A stretch of DNA of 64,000 nt from Argentina anserina (taxonomy: Eukaryota > Streptophyta > Magnoliopsida > Rosales > Rosaceae), in NCBI RefSeq assembly GCF_933775445.1, contig NC_065878.1, forward strand, positions 20,162,395 through 20,226,394, in the 5' to 3' direction. The notes beneath the pieces are model-generated. The model ran no database searches. It had not been told where the DNA came from and saw only the letters and a program-made list of their open reading frames with translations. The number at the start of each line of letters is the position of its first letter. The stretch's first letter is position 1. Shown here piece by piece: positions 47,619 to 60,568 of this stretch. A program made the position numbers and the translations under genes.

Positions 47619-47626
47619 TATTTATA
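47619..47626 (-). promoter_or_regulatory. TATA box of the BAHD gene
   Basis: TATAAATA on the minus strand, 52 bp before the chosen ATG. It decides the start, since the longer frame would begin upstream of any transcript made from it. Confidence 0.65.
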
Positions 47627-48533
47627 AGAGAGAGAACAAAGAGAGAAGGAAGCATGTGTATCTAACTGTGAAAGATTTGTGCCAAGATTCTCCGGGCATT
47701 GCTTTATGGAAAACATGAATAAGAAAACAAATTTAATTATTGACAACTAGGCCTTGCTCTCTGGTTGCTAGTTGCTGTTAGACTCATCAATCATTTCCCG
47801 GTCCTTTTTTTCTGAATTTGTGCTTTAAATGAAAATCAATCATGGGCATATATTAAGGTTTCGTTTAGATACACTCATTTAAACTAATGGATTTTGATTT
47901 TGACATTAAGCGGGATTAGTTGAACCAACTATAATAAACCCTAGCTAAATCCACAAAATTTGAGATCTTAACTTCTAATTAAGTTATTACTTATACTAGT
48001 TTTGTGTTACAAGTATAAACTTCTATACATTTGGTGCACGTTTGTTCTTATAATAATCTGCTTACATAATTCTTTTGCCTTCTTCCTACTCTTTCACATA
48101 GTTACAATAAAATTCAATATAACTTGCATCGTAATCTTCTCACTTCTATTATCTTTGCAGTTATCTGTATTCTTCAATTGTTAGTAGTATTATGGAAAAA
48201 CTATGTGCAAGCATGTTAAACTTAATTGGGTACGTATTAGTTTGATAATCGATCTCGTGAAAAACATATACAGTATGCATGTGAAGTAAAGTAAATTTAA
48301 TTAGAGTTGTATGTGGACAACATAATATGCGTAGTCTACTCTATTTGGGGATGTTACCATAGGCCTACAGCTTGTTCCTATCTGCCCCCAAAGACAATGA
48401 AATTAATTATATGCTATGTAACGTATCAAGTGAATGAAATCGATCATCTGAATAATAAATTTACCTTGACATCAGAAAGTGTGTAGATATATCTCAAAAT
48501 ATTTCAATAATAATCCGACCACATGTATTTCTT

Positions 48534-48567
48534 ATCAGACGTTTTTTTTAAAGAGAAATCAGATGTT
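48534..48567 (-). repeat. Possible tiny poly(A) retro-insertion
   Basis: ATCAGACGTT (48534-48543) and ATCAGATGTT (48558-48567) enclose a T run followed by AAAGAGAA. One mismatch in 10 makes this the weakest of the set. Confidence 0.4.
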
Positions 48568-49279
48568 CTTGAAATTAAATGTATCATGTATGTCATGCAT
48601 TTCGAGTTATCAACGTTGTCCCTAAGCTTTCAAATAGTATCAACATATAGAATAGAAATAAAAGTTAAGGGCACAATTTGCTATATATGTATATGTACTT
48701 ATGAGTTAGGTTTGCGGGTGTTTTTATATAGATCTTAATTATATGGGAGGCTAGGGAACTGATGGAGGTGGATACAGCTGAGAGATGTCTAGGCCATGTC
48801 TGCGGTATCTTTAGCAAAAAGATTTGATACAATCATTCAAGTGTTACGTAAAACCTGGTAGGTGAAGTGGATGAAGATGAAAGCCCTTTCTAAACTTCTG
48901 GTTTTCCGAGTGGGGTCTCAGACAACTTGAGCATAGTAATCTCTCTCGCTTTCACCTGACTATTTATAAATCACGGTGAACATTCCGCAGTCCGGAATAT
49001 TTTATCCGTAGATTTGGAACGACGTTTTAGGAAGATCATATATGATCGACTCTCACATGGATGTACCTTGGAAATCAAGAAAACACCATGTGAACGTGTC
49101 TACCAGTTCGCTTATGTTCTCTGTGATTTGATTCTCATAATAGGTGGCGATGTCCTTAGAGCAGTAAAACAAGGTGATCGAAGCTCGCTTCAGAGCGCTG
49201 GTAGCTGCTTTTTTATTTTCATTTTGCGGATAACCAAAAATTCTTACCTCTTCTTCTTTTTCTCCCAACGTACATAACT

Positions 49280-49325
49280 AAAGGAGTTAACACTATCCTC
49301 AAAAAAAAAAAAAGGAGTTAACACT
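49280..49325 (+). repeat. Tiny poly(A) retro-insertion with 15-bp duplicate
   Basis: AAAGGAGTTAACACT at 49280-49294 is repeated exactly at 49311-49325. Between are ATCCTC and ten A. Confidence 0.7.
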
Positions 49326-49683
49326 TACTCGAAGACGTGGTTTTGATTTTTCTATGTAAATCAAAGTTAGGTAATTAGTATTAAGTGCTAACAACTAGGC
49401 TTAGTATAATTTATTCAGATTCGATTCTTGATTAACTAATTTAGAAACCAAGATTATATGTGGAGAATGTCAATACAGTAATTATTTTGTGTACCCGCCA
49501 CACCACGTGACACTAACATGTGGTGTATCCAGCCAATCATATTACGTCATGATATAATTAACATGTACGCGGTGAAAATTGAAAAAAATTATTTACATAT
49601 AAAAACTAATTAAAAACAATCACAATAAAAAATAGACCAAAAACTTTAAAGATGTACGTCACGTGAAATATGTGGAGAGTGTA

Positions 49684-49708
49684 TATATATATATATATAT
49701 ATATATAT
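49684..49708. repeat. TA microsatellite
   Basis: An uninterrupted TA run of about 25 bp, followed by a short GT run. Confidence 0.9.
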
Positions 49709-52387
49709 CTGTGTGTGTGGGTCGATACATCATTTATGATCAAGAAATAAGTTAATCAAAAGTGGTGTTGATACATGCATTGTGCCCGCCACATAGTCGC
49801 ACGCGCTCTCTCTTTATAGGTGTTGAACTAGAGTAACATGTCAACAAGCTGTTCATTAAGATTCGCCAAGAAATTTCCAGGGCCTGATTGAGGCTGTTAG
49901 TCTGTTACATATAATTCATTGTCTAGCTCTTTTATAATAAGAAGCTATATATATCTAATCGATCAGAAACTGCATTATATATGCTCTGTGACCATAGATT
50001 CATATATGTTCAAGCTTAGTACGTTTCCTACCCTTTTAGATCGAGTTGGAGCCAGTATGAAGCGATCACGGACATGCGAAACAAACTAGATTGATAAATA
50101 TTGTGCATTTTCCTGATATATATTCTTGTGAAAAGCTAGCGCACGTACCGGTGCTAGAATTTTAAGCGGGTGTGGTCTTTTATATTGCAGGTGGGATTTG
50201 GAGAGGCAGTGGCAGATGTCAAAAATTATATGAGTGGAAAAAAAAAGATTTTAATTTGTGCAAAGTGCAAACAAAACATTTTGAGATATTTTTTGACAGA
50301 GAGCGGAAGTAATGAAAAATGAAATTAGGTTGGAGAAAGTGTCGCATTCTACTTTCTTACAGGATTTGGTAGTTAAATAAGGAGAAATAAACGGTAAATT
50401 CGGTAAGAGAAGATGTAGGAGGAGATGAGTCATTTAGTTTCAGTTCTTAATTAACAAAAAGATATAGTTGTTATTTCAATGAGGAAAATAAAATACAAGA
50501 TAAAATAAAGTAGAAATAGAGTTTTTGATTGATACACAACCTAATAGGAGTAATATCCTGTAAAACTATATATTATAATGTATATGTGACACTTAAAAGT
50601 TTTTTTTTTTAAATGTGAAAAACCGAGTGGGGCAATTACCCCCATTGGCCATTGCAGAGAGGGCACAAAGTTGATGAAGTCATGTACAGTAAGTACAGAT
50701 TTGGCATTGATGCTAGTGGATATTTTTTGTCTAATTCTTCTTTCTCGATTGTTTCTACCTTCTGGGTTCAAAATCTCCATGCAAAGTGCAGAATATATTG
50801 TGGTTTTGATGCACGTACAGATAGTGTATGAGCCAAAAGCTTAACTAGAATCTGAATCACGTATTCTTCATAAGTCATAAATCTAGATATGATATACAAT
50901 GAACAAATGCATGTCTCATCTTATGTTGCTAGCTATTCTCTTTTCACATCTTTAGTCTGTATTGATCGATGAACAAATGCATTCTAAAACTTTCACATCT
51001 TCATGATAAAATATGTACGTGATAAAATATGTACGTGAAAAGAGAATTTAAAGTATTATATGGTAATACACACTAACAACTAATTTAAACACCTTTCGAA
51101 AAGCCTTTGGAAAAACCTCACATACTCTGATTCTCGTATGCCTTTTAAATGACTAAAATGGGATAAGTATCAGCATGTTGAATATGCGAATCAGTGCTTT
51201 TACAACAAGTGGAGCAATAGGGGTAGCAAGCTCAACGGGAGTCATTCATAGATAAAGTGCATGAATCATGAGGTAATTAGAGTAAGTCTCATATAGCGTT
51301 AATTAAAATATCATCGTTAGTGCATAATAAGTATAGATCGTTCTTTTCGGAGAATTGAAGGGAACTCTAAAGTTTTAGTATTAACAAATAATGGGGAGTT
51401 TGAAATTGATTATTAACTACTAAAATAAAACTTAAATTACTATTTACATGATCGACTTCTCTTTAATAAAAACTTAAACCAAATTTACTATTACACCACA
51501 TAATTACAAGTTCGAACCTATCATGCATTCTAATTCGACAAATTGCATATTTTTTAGACACCAATACAATTAGAGCCTTAGGGATCATCTAATCATGCAA
51601 TATTTCATTTAACATTTAGATTGACTTATGACCTAATTTAAATTTGCATGCAATCGAATTCAATAACACTTAGAGTAGAAATCAAAACAATATTACAGTT
51701 AAGCACTAAATATTTGTTGAAGATATGTTTCATGTGTGGCGTCACCCACTATGATTTCACATGCAAATTTCCATATTTGTTTACCACTTTTAATCAACAC
51801 ATACCGAACCTACTTAGGGATGACTCGATTTGTGTTAATATGGTTGATGAATCTAGCACTCAAACACAATCTTAGCGACTGCATCTAAGCACTAAATTTA
51901 TATGCACATATCTGAAAATTATCTAAAAGTATGAGAAAGATGATTACAACACAACAATAGAAATACAAACTCAATAATTATAGAAAACCATCAATTTGGA
52001 AAATAACCAAAAATCCAATAAAACAATCTGAAAATTTTGATTCTTAATACAAAACAATAATCCCACACAAACATCATACTACAATCTTTATAGACAAAGT
52101 ATTGTAGAAAATCGAAAACGAACAAACCCAAGAAGATGAGTTGCGAGAATCACACGTTTTAGGAACCTTAGAGGTGTGTCTTCAATGGTGATTTCGGTGG
52201 AGATGAAATTGGTATGGGGGAGAACGGCTTGCTGTTTTTATAAAGGATGTATGAGATAGTATTTTAGTAGAGTTTTGGTTCTTGAACGCAAAGGAGAAGT
52301 GATGATTTTTATTTGTGAATGAGGTGCTCTTTATAAAAGAGTTTTGGTTTCTTGAATGTTATAACTTGAACTTTTTCTCCTAAATTT

Positions 52388-52790
52388 CTTTCACTTGTTT
52401 TTGTCATTGGTGGGTGCAATCTCATTTGATAAATTACTTTTTTCTCCTTTTTAGGTGTCTCATTCTTTCTCTCTTGCATTCTCTCTTTTGATCCTCTTCA
52501 TTTTTCTTTCTTCTCAATTTATTTCACTTATTTTTGTCATTGGTGGGTGCAATCTCCTTTGATAAATTTCTTTTTTTTCTCCCTTTTAGGTGTCTCATTC
52601 TTTCTCTCTTGCATTATCTTTTTTTATTTTCTTCATTTTTCTTTCTTTCTTTTTCTTTCACTAATTTTTGTCATTGATGGGTGCAATCTCCTTTGATAAA
52701 TTCCTTATATTTCTCCTTTTTATGTGTCTCCTTATTTCTTTATTTTTCTCATTTGCTTTTTTTCCTCTATTATTTTCTTCATTCTAGCTA
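52388..52790. repeat. Three tandem copies of a 134-bp pyrimidine-rich unit
   Basis: TTTCACTTGTTTTTGTCATT starts copy 1 at 52388, with near copies at 52522 and 52656, exactly 134 bp apart each time. Every unit carries GGTGGGTGCAATCTC, GATAAATT and GTGTCTC blocks and a long CT-rich tail. Confidence 0.9.
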
Positions 52791-55738
52791 CACAATTTGA
52801 TATTTAAAATCTGAAAATAATAAAAGACAAGTGAGTTACGGAGTAGGAAATTACGATTAGGAAAGTTACATAATAAAAGTTTTAGTTCAAGTAGGATTTT
52901 CCCAAATGGTACGTTTCTTAGTCTAAAAAGGATTCCTAATGCAAATAGGATTCTCAAAATATCGCCAATGCGACCAAAACGTAGAAAGATGAAGACTCCT
53001 AATCTAACTAAGTTTCCTAGTCCTACAAGGATTCCTACTCAAACTAGGATTCTAGACCAATTCTGCATTTTCAACTCATCTAAACACAAAAAATGCATCC
53101 AATACTGCCCAAAACTCTTACTACGACTCAATGACTTAATAGTACAACAATAAGTGCTAAGCAAAGTACAAAATTGAGGTATAAACATGTTAAGAATGTC
53201 GCACAAAGTGCTCATATCAACTTCTAATTTTTTCAATGAAAATTCTTGTGAAAACATTTTTAGTTAAATTGGATGATTGCATGTATCTAAGAGGGAACGG
53301 TGGCACGAATTGTCCCGGCCGTGCTCCCTCCTCCTAGCACTCCTATTTGTGTTGGCCGAAGCTCAAGCAGCGATGCACGGCGGTCGAAATATGCAAATTT
53401 TATAGAAACTTGAAAATTACATAAATTTACAGATCTCGACTGTTGTGGATTGGCACTCGGCCAACATAAACAAAAGCACCGAGAGAGTGAACATGACTAT
53501 TACCATCCGCGCCTTCATTGTGCATCGCCAGTCACTAAAACGTTCGACGTCCGCACTATAAGTGCTGTGCGAACGTCCTCTCTTGATCGTTTTCGTAAAT
53601 ATACAAGTCTAAAGTGAGAGTTATATATATGTGTATCAGTACGAACTGTACATTTGGATGTGATGTGCGTCCAATTTTCGCAAGGATGTTTTGCTTCTCA
53701 AATTATAGCCATGTACATGTAATAAATGGTGTTCACAATTCACCAAAAACTGGCATGGTCATGCATTTTCGCACAAAATATTCCAAGTCAATAACCTAAA
53801 ACCGTAAATTCTTTGTGATCGTGACTCTTACAACGTTCTCAGGTAAGTTATGCTGTTTTTGATTCTCAAAAAAAAAAAAATGGTTATGCTGTTCTTGAAC
53901 TCATCATTAATCCACACATTCCACATGAGGTTTGAACAGTAACTTAAGATTGTAGCAATTAATAAATGGAGTGTCCTTTTAGTATTTGGTCCGTAATGTA
54001 TATACTACTATAAGATGTGCGTGGTGGCTTAAGTACTCCACATAAGTCTACGTACAGTACTAACGTACATAAACTAGCTGAGTAGCTGGGGAGAGATCGT
54101 GTATGTCTATTCCATTAATTATTTGGATCCCGTATCTTCGATATAGCTTATAAACAGATGATATGATCGTGTTTTGGTCTTTAAAAAATAAAAACTCTAT
54201 AATCTGTTCATCCATGTCTTTCGCAACCCCGATCTCACTAATAACAATTGTACATGCCCCTAGCCATGTAATCCATTCCATATTACTATTCAAGATGATC
54301 CCAAATAATGGATAGCCATGCTTGTTTTCTAAGAATTCGCATTATTGTTTCGGCCGGCCCTCTGACTAGCTATTTTTCATTTTCCATTGGTACAATAAAC
54401 ATGTCCATTAATTTGTTATTTGACTTCAATTAAAGAAACCTATCAAGTCGATCTATCGATTACCTCATTCTTGGTGAACCGGTTCACAAATTCGTTACGG
54501 TAGCTAGTGATTCTATTACGTACACTGCTGTTGGGAGAGGATGTATAAAGGACCGGGGTAAAGGTGAGCGCAACCGCCCGATTAATTAGATCAAGACAAT
54601 AAGTTTGTAGTAGACTATAGCTAGACGTATGCTTCTAGCCGGATAATAGAAACAAAAATGGAAGATTAATTGTTGAAGGCAAAGAACAATTGTTGAAATT
54701 GCGCGATCTTAAATTTGCACCGTTGAAGTATACTTTTCCGATCCATCATTAGGGATGACGTTGATCGTGGAATAGCCGAGTCTGAACTCTGAACTATGAA
54801 ATCAAGACAAGCTGTACCATCTGTCTCTGGTGGTTTCTGGAGAACTGTTAGCCTGTTAGGTAGGTGGGGAATCTACAACTACAATACAAGCGGCAGTCAT
54901 TGATATTGATATAGAACTAGTCATTGATATGGATGAATTAGAAATTAGTAGCAGTACCAATGTGAAGATGCCATGTTCATCAAATCATGAAGATGTCGAA
55001 CGCACCGACCTATTAATTTTCTCTTGCAAGATGCTCTGCGATATTTTGCAAAGTCAGAGAGGAAGAAAGAGATGTGAGCTAGGGCTTGATATGATATATA
55101 GGGAGTGCAGTGCTATTGGTATTGGTAACTTTCTATTTTTTGTTTGAATTTTTGGTTGAGCTAGCTAATTATGTACGTGTTTCTCTGAGTTGTAATTCTT
55201 GTAGCTGGCTTAGGCTAGCGTCATTTTGGAATCCTGAAGAGTTTAATACAGAATAATTAGCGTCATATGATTCACGAGTCGCATGCAACTAAGAATTACA
55301 GTGGGGGCGGATCCCCTACACTTACTTACACCTGATTCTTTCACAGGCAGTAAAAAATAATTAATTCAATTCTATTATTTCTCTTCTTCTTCTCAACTGT
55401 CAAACTCAAAGGTTAAAGTCATAATTTCTAAACTAAATTCTTAAATTATATTGACTGATCCTACTTGAGGTCTTGAAATTGAATTTCATGCTCCACCACA
55501 ACACCATCGTTGTTCGTCTCGGCCTACTCCCTAGATTGAATTTGGGATTTGGGGAATTTGTTTCTATTTGCCAATCTCAGGTGAATGAGGTGATAGAAAT
55601 GAGATTTGAGTTTAGTTTTGCTTTGTTTAAGTGTTTTGGTTCTTATGAGTTTGAGTTTGGGTTAAGTTGATTACTTGATTTTTGTTTGCTACTTTCTCTT
55701 TTCTTTTCTTTTTTGTTGTTGGAGATTTTAATCCGTTA
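52791..55738. other. Intergenic, gene-poor
   Basis: No gene. Features seen: a tiny poly(A) insertion at 53847-53897, and a pair of inverted TGTTGGCCGA/TCGGCCAACA blocks near 53355 and 53460 that may belong to a small decayed element. A 72-codon frame at 54929-55147 has no family features. Confidence 0.45.
53847..53897 (+). repeat. Tiny poly(A) retro-insertion with 15-bp duplicate
   Basis: GTTATGCTGTTTTTG (53847-53861) and GTTATGCTGTTCTTG (53883-53897), one mismatch, flank ATTCTC, thirteen A and TG. Confidence 0.6.
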
Positions 55739-55948
55739 GGCCATGTTTGGTAACCAGGAAAATAGACATGGAAAAGGAAAGTGCTTCCTTTCTTGTGTTT
55801 GGGAACCAAGAAAAATGGGGAGAAAAAGGAAATTGGTTCCAAAACGAAAAGAAAATTGGGTGGAAAACTTTTCCCTCCCCACCCCATGAAACATTTTCCT
55901 TCCTTGGTTGATTTCAATTCATTTCCTTTCCCGTTACCAAACGTGGCC
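55739..55948. mobile_element. Tourist-like MITE (PIF/Harbinger), 210 bp
   Basis: The inverted ends GGCCATGTTTGGTAAC and GTTACCAAACGTGGCC match at 15 of 16 positions and show the TGTTTGG motif common in Tourist elements. The 3-bp duplicate TTA lies at 55736-55738 and 55949-55951, the signature of PIF/Harbinger insertion. Confidence 0.88.
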
Positions 55949-55951
55949 TTA

Positions 55952-58262
55952 GGGTTATGTATTTTTGTTGACTTTTATTGTTGAGGGAAAACTGGAAGAG
56001 TCAAGGGAATAAACAAAATGAGTCTAACCACAAATACATACAATATAGAAAACGGTGAAACTAACAAAATTTAATTGTAAGAGTTGATAATTTAAAAAAA
56101 ACACGTGCATTTTCAATTGATAGTTTAAATTTAACTAAACTAACTAAAAACTTACTTTTTCTACATGTTCCTATTTTTGTTTTAATTAATAAAACGAGAT
56201 TCTCACTATTTTCTTATTCGATTTAAAAATTCAAACATCATTTAAGTAACTATCCAGAATCCGCCACTGAAATTACTGTAAAAATAAAGTATCGGTGGTA
56301 TTCAGGTATTTTACACACAGTATGATAGAAAATGTAAAGATAGTGTCTCCATACAGTTCGTAAGATACGATCAGTGGATCTCTCTCAGATAGAGTAGCCA
56401 ATAGCAAGAGCCTAATCTAGCTAAGCTTGTTCGAGAAAGATAGCAGGGGACGAGTCAGCAACAATTACCCAAGTGATAAGCCAGACAATTAAAGTTCTTT
56501 CTGGGAAAGATGAAGGCATATATATCACTGTATCAGACTTTTCAATTCTCTCCCTCTCCCTTTCTCTCTTAAAGGCGAAAAGCTGAATGAGCCAAATAGC
56601 CATGCCTATATCTGATAATAACCGACGAGAAATTAAGAGATCAGCTTCTCACTTTTTTGAGTTTTTTCTTGTTCTGCTTTCTCTCAACGGATATGCATGG
56701 ATCAGATCGATATATCTATCTGCATTGCCTGGTTGGCTATAGCTTTCAGTTCATACGCATGCACCAGATGAATAAGCACCACTAGTACGTGTTCTTAATA
56801 TTCTTTCCCTTTAGCTACAAGCATGTGTTTATTGTCTCCCTTTTTTCCTGCTAGCCTGTGATTTGAACCCTTTGACGTCTTTTCAGGAAAGAAGCCGGAC
56901 CAGGACAACCAACTTAAAGGGCATAATTGCCACCTTCTTCTATGATTCTGATGTCTCTGCCCTCGTCGGCAAACGGAACATTAGGCTTGAATTTTGCAAC
57001 GCTTGATCGTTGACGGTAGTCCACAGTGCCACACAGGGCGTTTTCGCGAGAACGAGTGATATGCAAACCGCTCGGTATGAAGAGTAGCAAGCAAAATGTT
57101 TCTTAAAACTTGAACATGAGTTTCCAATCGAATTTGTTATAGTTGCCTGACTTAAAGATTCTGTACGTAAAAACTTGAACATGAGTTTCCAATCGAATTT
57201 GTTATAGTTGCCTGACTTAAACATGAGTTTCCAACCTACATTGTTCGATAAAATACTTCAACAGAGTAGAAACATAATCGAGTGACCATTCATTTGAAAA
57301 TTGAAATTAATTAACTAGGGTGGATTTACTTGATTAACCTCAGTGAAGATCAAACTTGTGGAAATGTACGAAGATTTCTTTCTATAATTGGAAAGACAAT
57401 TCTAGATTTACTGTTGAAATAAACCATTATAAATGTGATGGACTGGTGGTACTACAACTCCCGCTTAGCAAGGGAGACTGATTGGAACACGAACTAAGTT
57501 CCAGGAATGCGCAAATCATCGCAACATGAAATTATTGTCGTCAAATTAGGAGTTGGGTCACTATCTTCGTGAATAGGTCGGCATGCACAGCAAGTTCTCT
57601 GTCTTTGCATGCAATCAAACTTGGTCACAATAAGAGTCGTGTGTTCTCTTCTGCAAGATCAAAGATGCTTTAGAGAAAACCAAGCATATGCTTCATATGC
57701 TTGGATCGAGGGAATGAGGTTTGGTCCACAAAATTATTGAAAATCTTCATCATTCTAGATTTAATGTTGAAAACTTAATGTCTGTCGTTATTGCTACCCC
57801 ATGCATGTTAGCAACCTACATACAAACATTACTATTTGGTCCATGCAAAGCCCTATCCATCCTTTCTTTCTTGACATCGTGAACCATTTTTCTGTTATAT
57901 ATAGGAAACATCATGAACTAACTGCGTCAACAATTGTCTCGTTAAAATCATTATTAAGTTTATATTGATGAAAGTGTTACATAATCGTCACCTATAAGCA
58001 ACTCCTATAGTGAAAACCGAAAATAAAACACTAATGCTTCTTTATTTATAGACTCGGAACATATTGTAACTTTTACTCCTATGTGATGAAATTCAAAGAA
58101 CATTTTCTTGTCACAGGCACTGCCCAATGGACTTGAATCAAAAGAAAGCCCATTTTCAAAATAGCACCCAGCATTTGATTCGGGTTTGGTTTTACCTTCC
58201 TCATTCAGCAAGCTTAAACCCTAAACCCCTGCAAGCCACCATTTTCTGTTAAACCCTGATTC
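55952..58262. other. Intergenic, short tandem repeat
   Basis: No gene. It contains a two-copy repeat (57104-57222). The last few hundred bases are the promoter side of the PPR locus. Confidence 0.45.
57104..57222. repeat. Two tandem copies of about 66 bp
   Basis: AACTTGAACATGAGTTTCC followed by AATCGAATTTGTTATAG and TTGCCTGACTTAAA occurs twice in a row without differences in the shared block, then CATGAGTTTCCAA starts a third, partial unit. Confidence 0.85.
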
Positions 58263-59246
58263 ATGTTCCTCCTCCGTAAACCCCAAAATTCCAAATCGAT
58301 CCTCACCGTCACCGTCCGTCTCTTCACAACCCAAATCCCTCCTGCTGATTCCTCTCCCGCTAATCCCATCGCCGCCGACTACGACCTCCTGATTAATGCC
58401 GCTGGTGAATCCAGAGACTTTGCCAACCTCCACCACCTCCTCACCAAGCGCGTGAAAGGCCGCTGCTGCAACACCAACAACATCTTCAACTTCATCACCA
58501 ACACCGAGGCTTCTCTCTCCGAAACCCTCTCGCGTCTCGACAAAGGGTACACTAGCAAGAGCGCGTACGATTCGCTCATCTTCCGCCTCTGTAAGCTGGA
58601 CCGCGTCGAGGAGGCGCTGCGCGTTGTGGAGCTGATGGCGCGTGAGGATTACGGCTTGAACGCGGGCAGCTTCCACCCTATTCTCAATGTGCTCACGAAG
58701 AAGGCGAGGATGGAATAAGCGTGGCGCGTGGTGGAGCTGATGAGGCAGTTCGGGGCTCCGCTGGATCTGGTATCGTATAATTACTTTCTCAAGGCTTATT
58801 GCCTTGCCGGAGATTTGGCACAGGCGGCCGGTATTTTGAGTACTATTGAGGAGGAGGGGATGACGGCAAACACACGTACGTACCACGCGCTGCTGATGGG
58901 CGCGTGCACGGCGGGAAAGATGGACGGGGTTATGGTGCTGTTGAGGAGGATGGTGGACGGTGGAGTGCAGACGCTGTTTTACCACGCATGCGTTGTTGAC
59001 TCGCTGGTAAATCGTGGATTTTACGAGCAAGGGGTGAAATTCTTGAGGGTTTTTAGCGGGAAGGACACGTGGTTGGACACGGAGGGTTTTAAGAGATTGG
59101 CTATGAGGTTTGCCCAGGCTGAGGAGGTTTTCGATGAAATGCGAGAAAGGGGTTTAGATAGTGGAGATAAGTTGGAGTTTTATGAATCAAAGATTACAAA
59201 GAAGAATGTAAACAAAGAAAAGAAGAGGATCACGGGTAAGAAATAA
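58263..59246 (+). pseudogene. Pentatricopeptide repeat protein with one in-frame stop
   Basis: A single frame of 327 codons is interrupted only by TAA at 58716-58718. The first 151 residues start with a likely mitochondrial presequence (MFLLRKPQNSKSILTVTVRLFTTQ: basic, no acidic residues). PPR-type helix pairs follow from about residue 100: YDSLIFRLCKLDRVEEALRVV, SYNYFLKAYCLAGDLAQAAGI and TYHALLMGACTAGKMDGVMVL. After the stop the PPR pattern continues without any frame change or loss, and the stop falls inside a repeat where an acidic residue would be expected. PPR proteins bind organellar RNA. Either a recently killed gene, a null allele, or a base-call error; there is no intron signal that would remove the stop. 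Confidence 0.85.
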
Positions 59247-59725
59247 TAGTTCATTAAGTTTTTTGTAGAAAGTGTATCATAATTCTTGATTGAATACATG
59301 TTTACACGTTTAGGAATTGCATAAACGCTTCATTGAACGTACATTTTCTTATCATTTTTGCGAGTAGAACCTTCTAATAGCTAATTGGTGAAAAAAAATA
59401 CTTCCTCGTATAATGGACTCAATCAAGTATAGATACCCAATTATCTACAATTATGAGCTACTAAAAATCAAAAACAAGAAATATTTAGCTTGGGCTATTT
59501 GTTGCCACCCCTTTGTTCGATACCGAACTCTAGTAAGTGGCTTAATATGCAAGAACAAACATCGCAAGCGGAACAAACAAATAACCGGTCTCCTCTGCTT
59601 GAGTGGGAAAAACGGGTGCTCTATGATCAACTTCTAGTTGCTAGTTCTACTCCAATTGTTGGCTTAAGCGTTGTGTAAATAGTGGCTCAATGATATCTCA
59701 CATATTTCACGTTCTATTTCATCAA
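59247..59725. other. PPR 3' region, nothing else recognised
   Basis: AT-rich DNA with short overlapping plus-strand frames that have no family features. Confidence 0.4.
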
Positions 59726-60568
59726 TTTTTTTTAGAATCAACGCAAAGTCATAATATATTAATATAAGAAAATGTACGATATAACATTAACATATTTCGC
59801 CCTCACGGGCAATAATAGAAATTTAAATATGCAGAACAATCAAAAACTTGAACTAGAGCTCTAACTATTCATATGTTGAATCTCTAAGGAGAGGCGCAAT
59901 AGAGTCACCAAGGAACCAGAAAAGCCATACCCACTTCTTGGTAGGAAAAACCTTACCACTTGTTTGCAATTACCGGGACCGCCCTACACGGAGGAGGTTA
60001 TCCCAGGGATACTAAAAATCTTAATTAGAGGCTAACGCCTAAAACTAAGACAAATGCCCTAAATTCAATAATAGACCTAGCTAAAAATTGGAAAAACAGA
60101 AAAATAAAATAAAAATCTCATACCAAGGCCCAAACATTGACCCCCGCCCCAAACCCAGGCCCAATGGCCTGAGCCCACCCTCTACAGAAAACAACCAGCG
60201 ATGGATAATCAAATCTCTGCCGACTTTTGATCACATGACCACCCCTTGTCGATGTCGGCCACCACCAAAAAAGCTTCGACCATGTTTGCGACGTAGTAGT
60301 GGCACCCTAATCGTCCGGATCCAGCCTAGCGATGAGGCACCAAGATCTGACCTAGATCAAACTAGACAAGACCTCGCCATCGTCGTCGTTATCCTTTCTT
60401 AGATCTCCGCCCAAACCTCGACAAGGGTCACGCTATCCTTTCTTAGATCTGATCTAGATCAAGGGACACGCTGCAAGACGAGCACGAAAAAGAAAACCCT
60501 AAGATTTCCTGTTTTTGCTGAGAGAACAATAGTCCTTAGAAGATTTGTATTGTGTTGTTACATAACAT
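59726..60568 (-). mobile_element. Non-LTR retroposon, 843 bp, 11-bp TSD
   Basis: TATTTCATCAA occurs exactly at 59715-59725 and 60569-60579. Immediately inside the left copy is a run of eight T, so the element lies on the minus strand and ends in poly(A) after TTGATTCT. The body is GC-richer than its flanks in the 60120-60480 part, and no RT domain or pol III promoter is visible. It could be a LINE-mobilised non-coding element, a 5'-truncated LINE, or a retrocopy of an unknown transcript. Confidence 0.8.

Larger units (their letters stand above)
47627..52387. other. Intergenic, gene-poor
   Basis: About 4.8 kb of AT-rich DNA. I find no gene. It holds tiny poly(A) insertions at 48534 and 49280, a TA microsatellite (about 49684-49708), and short plus-strand frames at 48523-48738 and 49014-49277 without family features. 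Confidence 0.45.

Noticed and set aside
56088..56150. Near-repeat TTGATAATTTAAA / TTGATAGTTTAAA around an A run
   Set aside because: The A run adjoins the first repeat and not the second, which is the wrong orientation for a poly(A) insertion, and one base differs; chance in AT-rich DNA is likely.
58221..59030. Long minus-strand frame of 269 codons opposite the PPR gene
   Set aside because: It mirrors the GC-rich plus-strand PPR frame, has a composition-driven His/Arg-rich product and no domain. The plus frame shows a presequence and PPR repeats.
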